Shown here: piece by piece, positions 60,699 to 64,000 of the stretch
How positions within the stretch are numbered: the stretch's first letter is position 1
Layout of the letters: the number at the start of each line of letters is the position of its first letter
NCBI GenBank assembly: GCA_015680685.1
Contig: MNCI01038110.1
Span: forward strand, 281,836 to 345,835
Direction of reading: 5' to 3'
From: Gnetum montanum
Taxonomy: Eukaryota; Streptophyta; Gnetopsida; Gnetales; Gnetaceae
Length of the DNA: 64,000 nt
The notes under the pieces: generated by a model
Databases searched by the model: none
Told to the model about the DNA's origin: nothing
Seen by the model: only the letters and a program-made list of their open reading frames with translations
Translations under genes and position numbers: made by a program

Positions 60699-60990
60699 TG
60701 TTGGAAAAATAATTGAAATAGATGATGTGCTGAAAATTAAAAATAAAAGAAAAAATAAAACACACAAGATTTATGTGGTAAACGCCCTTCAATGTGAAGG
60801 GAAACATTCCCGAGACAAACATGGTAAAACCCTTGAATATGAAAGGAATCATTTATAGGGCAAGGCAAAAGAATCTTATTCAAGATGAATTCATGAGTAT
60901 AAGGCTTCTCTCACTCTACAGTTGCACATAACAAGCTCACATCATGTCTCTCTTAATTTTTTACTGCTTAAATTGAGTAATGCCTAGATT
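60699..60990 (-). repeat. 5' LTR of copia element 2 (outer end uncertain)
   Basis: Starts TGTTGGAAAAATAATT, a common copia LTR start, directly after the primer site. It contains the 'aagatttatgtggtaaac' block frequent in plant copia LTRs. The outer end and the partner LTR were not found. Confidence 0.5.
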
Positions 60991-61592
60991 GCAGGTAGAA
61001 AGGAGTACAAGTTATACATGAAGTTAAACACCAGCTCAATTTTATATTTATTAGTTTCCAAAAAAACCGAAAACTAAAATTCTTTGAGAAACATCAATTC
61101 TCAGAAAATAGAAAAGGGAAACATCAGAAAAAGAGTAAGAAGAAAAAAACACACATCTCAACATGGTGAGCATCGTCGCTGTTATAATCATTTACACTTC
61201 AACCAAAATTGCCCCAACTTGGTTTAAGAACCGTTCACGCAATCCCAGTAATAGTATTCAAAATAAAGGCAATGGCTCACATCATAGAATTTTGCTGAAG
61301 TGGCTTATGTTTTGACTGGAGCAATTTACTTCCTGTCGACCTTTTTCTAGAACAAAAATTGAATACTTTCTTTACGTTTTGGCTTTTAATGGATGTTTTT
61401 AGTTGAAACTGAAGTTACAGTTTTTTTCCCTATAAAACGAAGTGTTGAGAATGGGGATTTTATCCGTTTGCTTAATTAATAAGCATTTAGATCTCATTAT
61501 AAAATTAATTGTAACATAAGAGCTTAAAAAGCTATGCTTATTACGCATATAATTACCTATGGAACTTTTATATTAAATAAACAATTTATGCT

Positions 61593-61728
61593 AGACAATT
61601 TTAGAGGTCGAAGACGGACAACAAGATTCGAAATTGCCGCTATCCTTGCAAACCAGCAAATTAAAGGGAAATACGCAACCAGACTCTATTCTTTGTCTCT
61701 GCATTTTCTTTCCAAGACACCAGGCTAT
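61593..61728 (-). pseudogene. Relic of an LBD first exon
   Basis: About 42 of 61 bases (61664-61724) match exon 1 of the intact LBD gene (35698-35758), including gcattttctt and attctttg. Read in the same frame on the minus strand it gives VLERKCRDKE*SLVAYFP, against FLRRKCKGKECILAPCFP. The final zinc-finger cysteine codon has become a stop. The four-residue spacing before that position is the same unusual spacing as in the intact gene. Further downstream similarity is weak and needs indels. No second exon was seen. This is a by-eye count. Confidence 0.55.
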
Positions 61729-62400
61729 CATCGTATCTCGTTGGAGTTTATCGAATTCATTGAACACTGCATGTCTGCGTGCTAATATATTGCAATCGTT
61801 CTTCACATTTATTCAATGAACTTCCGTGTCAGGTTGCCAAGTTCTTACTCCGAATTAATTTGTGATTAGGTCAAACTTAGGTGACGCACATAGCTGAAAA
61901 CTTGACATTCAAGTTTTGCAGTTTGGATTTTAGTGCTGTGACTGCTGTACGTTGATCAATCATGAAAATACTCAAAACAGGACATTTTTGTATGCAGTGA
62001 ATCCCTTTAAAAAAAATATTGTTACGGTTATGTTCAGACTGGTAGATTGTTGAATTCCTTTGATGCTTTATCTTTGACGGCACATGCTTTCATGTACTGT
62101 ATCACACATGCAGTAATAATAGTGATGACCTAAATTGCGTTTGTCTTGTTTCGCAGCTATTACGGACAAAGGCATAGGTTCATTACAAATTAAAACCGTG
62201 TAATTTGTAATGCATGTTTTGGTACAGTGCAGTTGTTCTTGACGATGATGATGTTTTCTTTGACACAATGCACACTTACGACAAAGGCCCTGGCAAACTT
62301 AACATTTTTCCTCAGCATGCAACAAGCCTATAAGATGCTGGAACTGGCCCTGACAAACGTCCTGGTCTTCCGTTAACCAAAAACGAGCCTATAAGGCATT
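61729..62400. other. Low-copy DNA, no gene recognised
   Basis: Base composition resembles the low-copy island. Short frames only. Confidence 0.4.
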
Positions 62401-62460
62401 AAGATGCAGCCTTAGGCAGACAGACGGATCGAGATGCAGCCCTAGGCAGACAGACGGCTT
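62401..62460. repeat. 30-bp tandem duplication
   Basis: agatgcagcc.taggcagac occurs at 62402 and 62432, both followed by agacgg. Confidence 0.95.
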
Positions 62461-62704
62461 GACCCTGTGAACCGCCGTGAAATATGTTAGAAAAGTGAAG
62501 TCCAACAGACTCACTTTTCTAACAAAATAATCTAACGCGAAAGAAAAAGAAAAAGAAAATCTCAGTGTTTGACAGCGGTGGTATCCAAAAATGGGAAAGA
62601 CACTCTAGCCTGCTCAACTTGGCCTACCAAACTTTTCATGTGGGGTTGTTAAAGCGGAAATGAGAGTGAAAAATGTTAGAAAAAAAGTCTCTTTTAATTT
62701 CATG

Positions 62705-63053
62705 AGTAATATGTCAATTTAAAGTAATTTAATTCAAATTTTTATGGTTGAATCTTAACATGTGTATAAAAGTTTCAATTGTGAACAAAATTAGGCACCA
62801 CGATATGGGAATGAATATCCATTTATTGTCATGTAGCATTGCACGTTTGCACACATATATATCATATTGCAAATATGTAGTGATATGTTAATTTAAAGTA
62901 ATTTAAATCAAATTTTTATGGTTGAATCTTAACATGTGTATAAAAGTTTCAATTGTCAACAAAATTAGGCAGCAGGGTATGGTAATGAATATCCATTTAT
63001 TGTCAAGTAGCATTGCATGCAAACACACATATATATCAAATATTACAATTGCA
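62705..63053. repeat. 174-bp tandem duplication
   Basis: Both copies contain aatttttatggttgaatctt and gaatatccatttattgtca. Only scattered differences separate them. Confidence 0.95.
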
Positions 63054-64000
63054 TTTTTTCTTTCATTTCTTAAACAATGATTGGTAAAAGTAATCTTTTT
63101 GACAAAATGTTAATAATAATTATGCATACAATTCATGTGCACAAGGCCTAAGTTACATATTGTGTTATTTTTTTTGTTTGTGTGTTATCAAAATAGTCCA
63201 TCTTGTGCTTTTTATTTCCCTAATCTCATCCATGATAGGTTGACTTTTATGACTAAAGATTTAATGAAACAAATTTATTGAAATTGAAACTGAAATTTTA
63301 TTACATATGTAGAAGATTTGGATCTATTGGATAGTAAAATTATACATGCTATGAGTTTTGAAAAGATTGATAAGAAAATTAGTAAGTGTTCTTAGAAATA
63401 TTTGAAACAAATCAACCAAATTTGCAATAGTCCCATCTATGTTTAATGTGCTCTAAATGAAGGACATTGCAAGAAGGATTCACCTTCAATATTATTTGTA
63501 TTAAGAATTAGGTATAGTTGTTCTTCATGAAAAATTTTGAGCCATTTACTTGTTTTAACTTTCAAATGATGAGATCCCATTTGTGCTCTATTAGTTGTGC
63601 ATCATAAATGATCAAGAATAGTGAAGAATAAATAGTCTGCCTTTGAATTAAGGCCTCCCCTTGTACTATTCAAAGTTTATTTTACCAATTTGCATACTTT
63701 AGGATTAAAATAAAGAATGTACTCTTAAATATTCAATTTATTAAGCCATAGAACTCCCCATAAAACCATCCTTTATCCGGGGGTTCTATTATCATTTTTT
63801 GGAGTTTTTATCCAATAAAAATGAAAAAGGATTATGAAAGTAGACTAACAAGCTTAGCTATATATTTATGATATATATCCATCATTTGGTGAGGAGAATT
63901 TTTTGTATTTTTTCAAATTAAGAAAATATCAAATTGATTCACTAAGAATTAATTTTCTCATTGAAAAAATAATTGAAACCAATGTACATTATTCAATGAT
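63054..64000. other. AT-rich DNA, no gene recognised
   Basis: No open frame or repeat of note. A short polypyrimidine/purine texture near 63640-63760 resembles LTR-type DNA but no partner is in the window. Confidence 0.4.

Noticed and set aside
62455-62485. Second LBD-like scrap, minus strand reading F.AVHRV (18 of 21 bases like the VHKV block of the gene)
   Set aside because: Too short. A match of this size is not far from chance in a window of this length, and flanking sequence does not align.
1-64000. Search for tRNA, rRNA and organelle-derived sequence
   Set aside because: No cloverleaf-type gene, rRNA block or recognisable plastid or mitochondrial gene was seen by eye. A covariance-model scan would be decisive.

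Overview
The window looks like nuclear DNA of a seed plant with a large, repeat-rich genome. A gymnosperm is my best guess, but that is inference. Reasons: one plant-specific LBD (LOB-domain) gene with a short GT-AG intron; almost everything else is AT-rich, heavily mutated LTR retrotransposon stacked inside other retrotransposon; LTR pairs have diverged visibly and no transposon ORF is intact. There are no bacterial-style operons, CRISPR arrays, rRNA or tRNA genes that I can see.

Layout. 1-5861: 5' part of a minus-strand Ty3/gypsy element (copy A: gag, tRNA-Asp-like primer site, LTR), cut by the window edge. 6235-8031: an LTR start with an initiator-Met primer site, plus an old gag relic. 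8037-28678: a minus-strand Ty1/copia element bounded by the 5-bp target duplication ATCAT. Its coding region is split by a plus-strand gypsy element (about 10.95-25.58 kb). That element is in turn split by gypsy copy B (11904-20100, minus), a relative of copy A. This is a readable nest of four layers. 28684-31650: anonymous AT-rich DNA.

31.65-39.68 kb is a low-copy island of more balanced base composition. It holds the only convincing host gene, an LBD transcription factor of 150 residues on the minus strand (35266-35806, two exons). Several two-copy tandem duplications and one exon-like segment also lie in it.

39685-42363: a compact non-autonomous LTR element with two 1.1-kb LTRs, only about 0.4 kb between them and no coding sequence. 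42930-44655: a decayed hAT transposase (BED finger, DUF659-like core, dimerisation tail) on the plus strand. 46.8-61.0 kb: a second minus-strand copia element whose gag is split at 48532/60464 by an 11.9-kb gypsy-lineage element (48533-60463). That element has gag and protease but apparently no reverse transcriptase or integrase. In their place it carries minisatellite arrays, and its LTRs contain an array of hairpin-forming modules. 61.0-64.0 kb: AT-rich DNA with a relic of an LBD first exon (61593-61728) that shares an unusual cysteine spacing with the intact gene, and more tandem duplications.

Only the LBD gene is expected to work as a host gene. The most unusual items are the pol-less, minisatellite-filled gypsy element with hairpin-array LTRs, the pol-less gag plus coiled-coil gypsy family (A/B), the CX4C spacing in the LBD zinc finger, and the clustering of 70-174 bp tandem duplications around the low-copy DNA.
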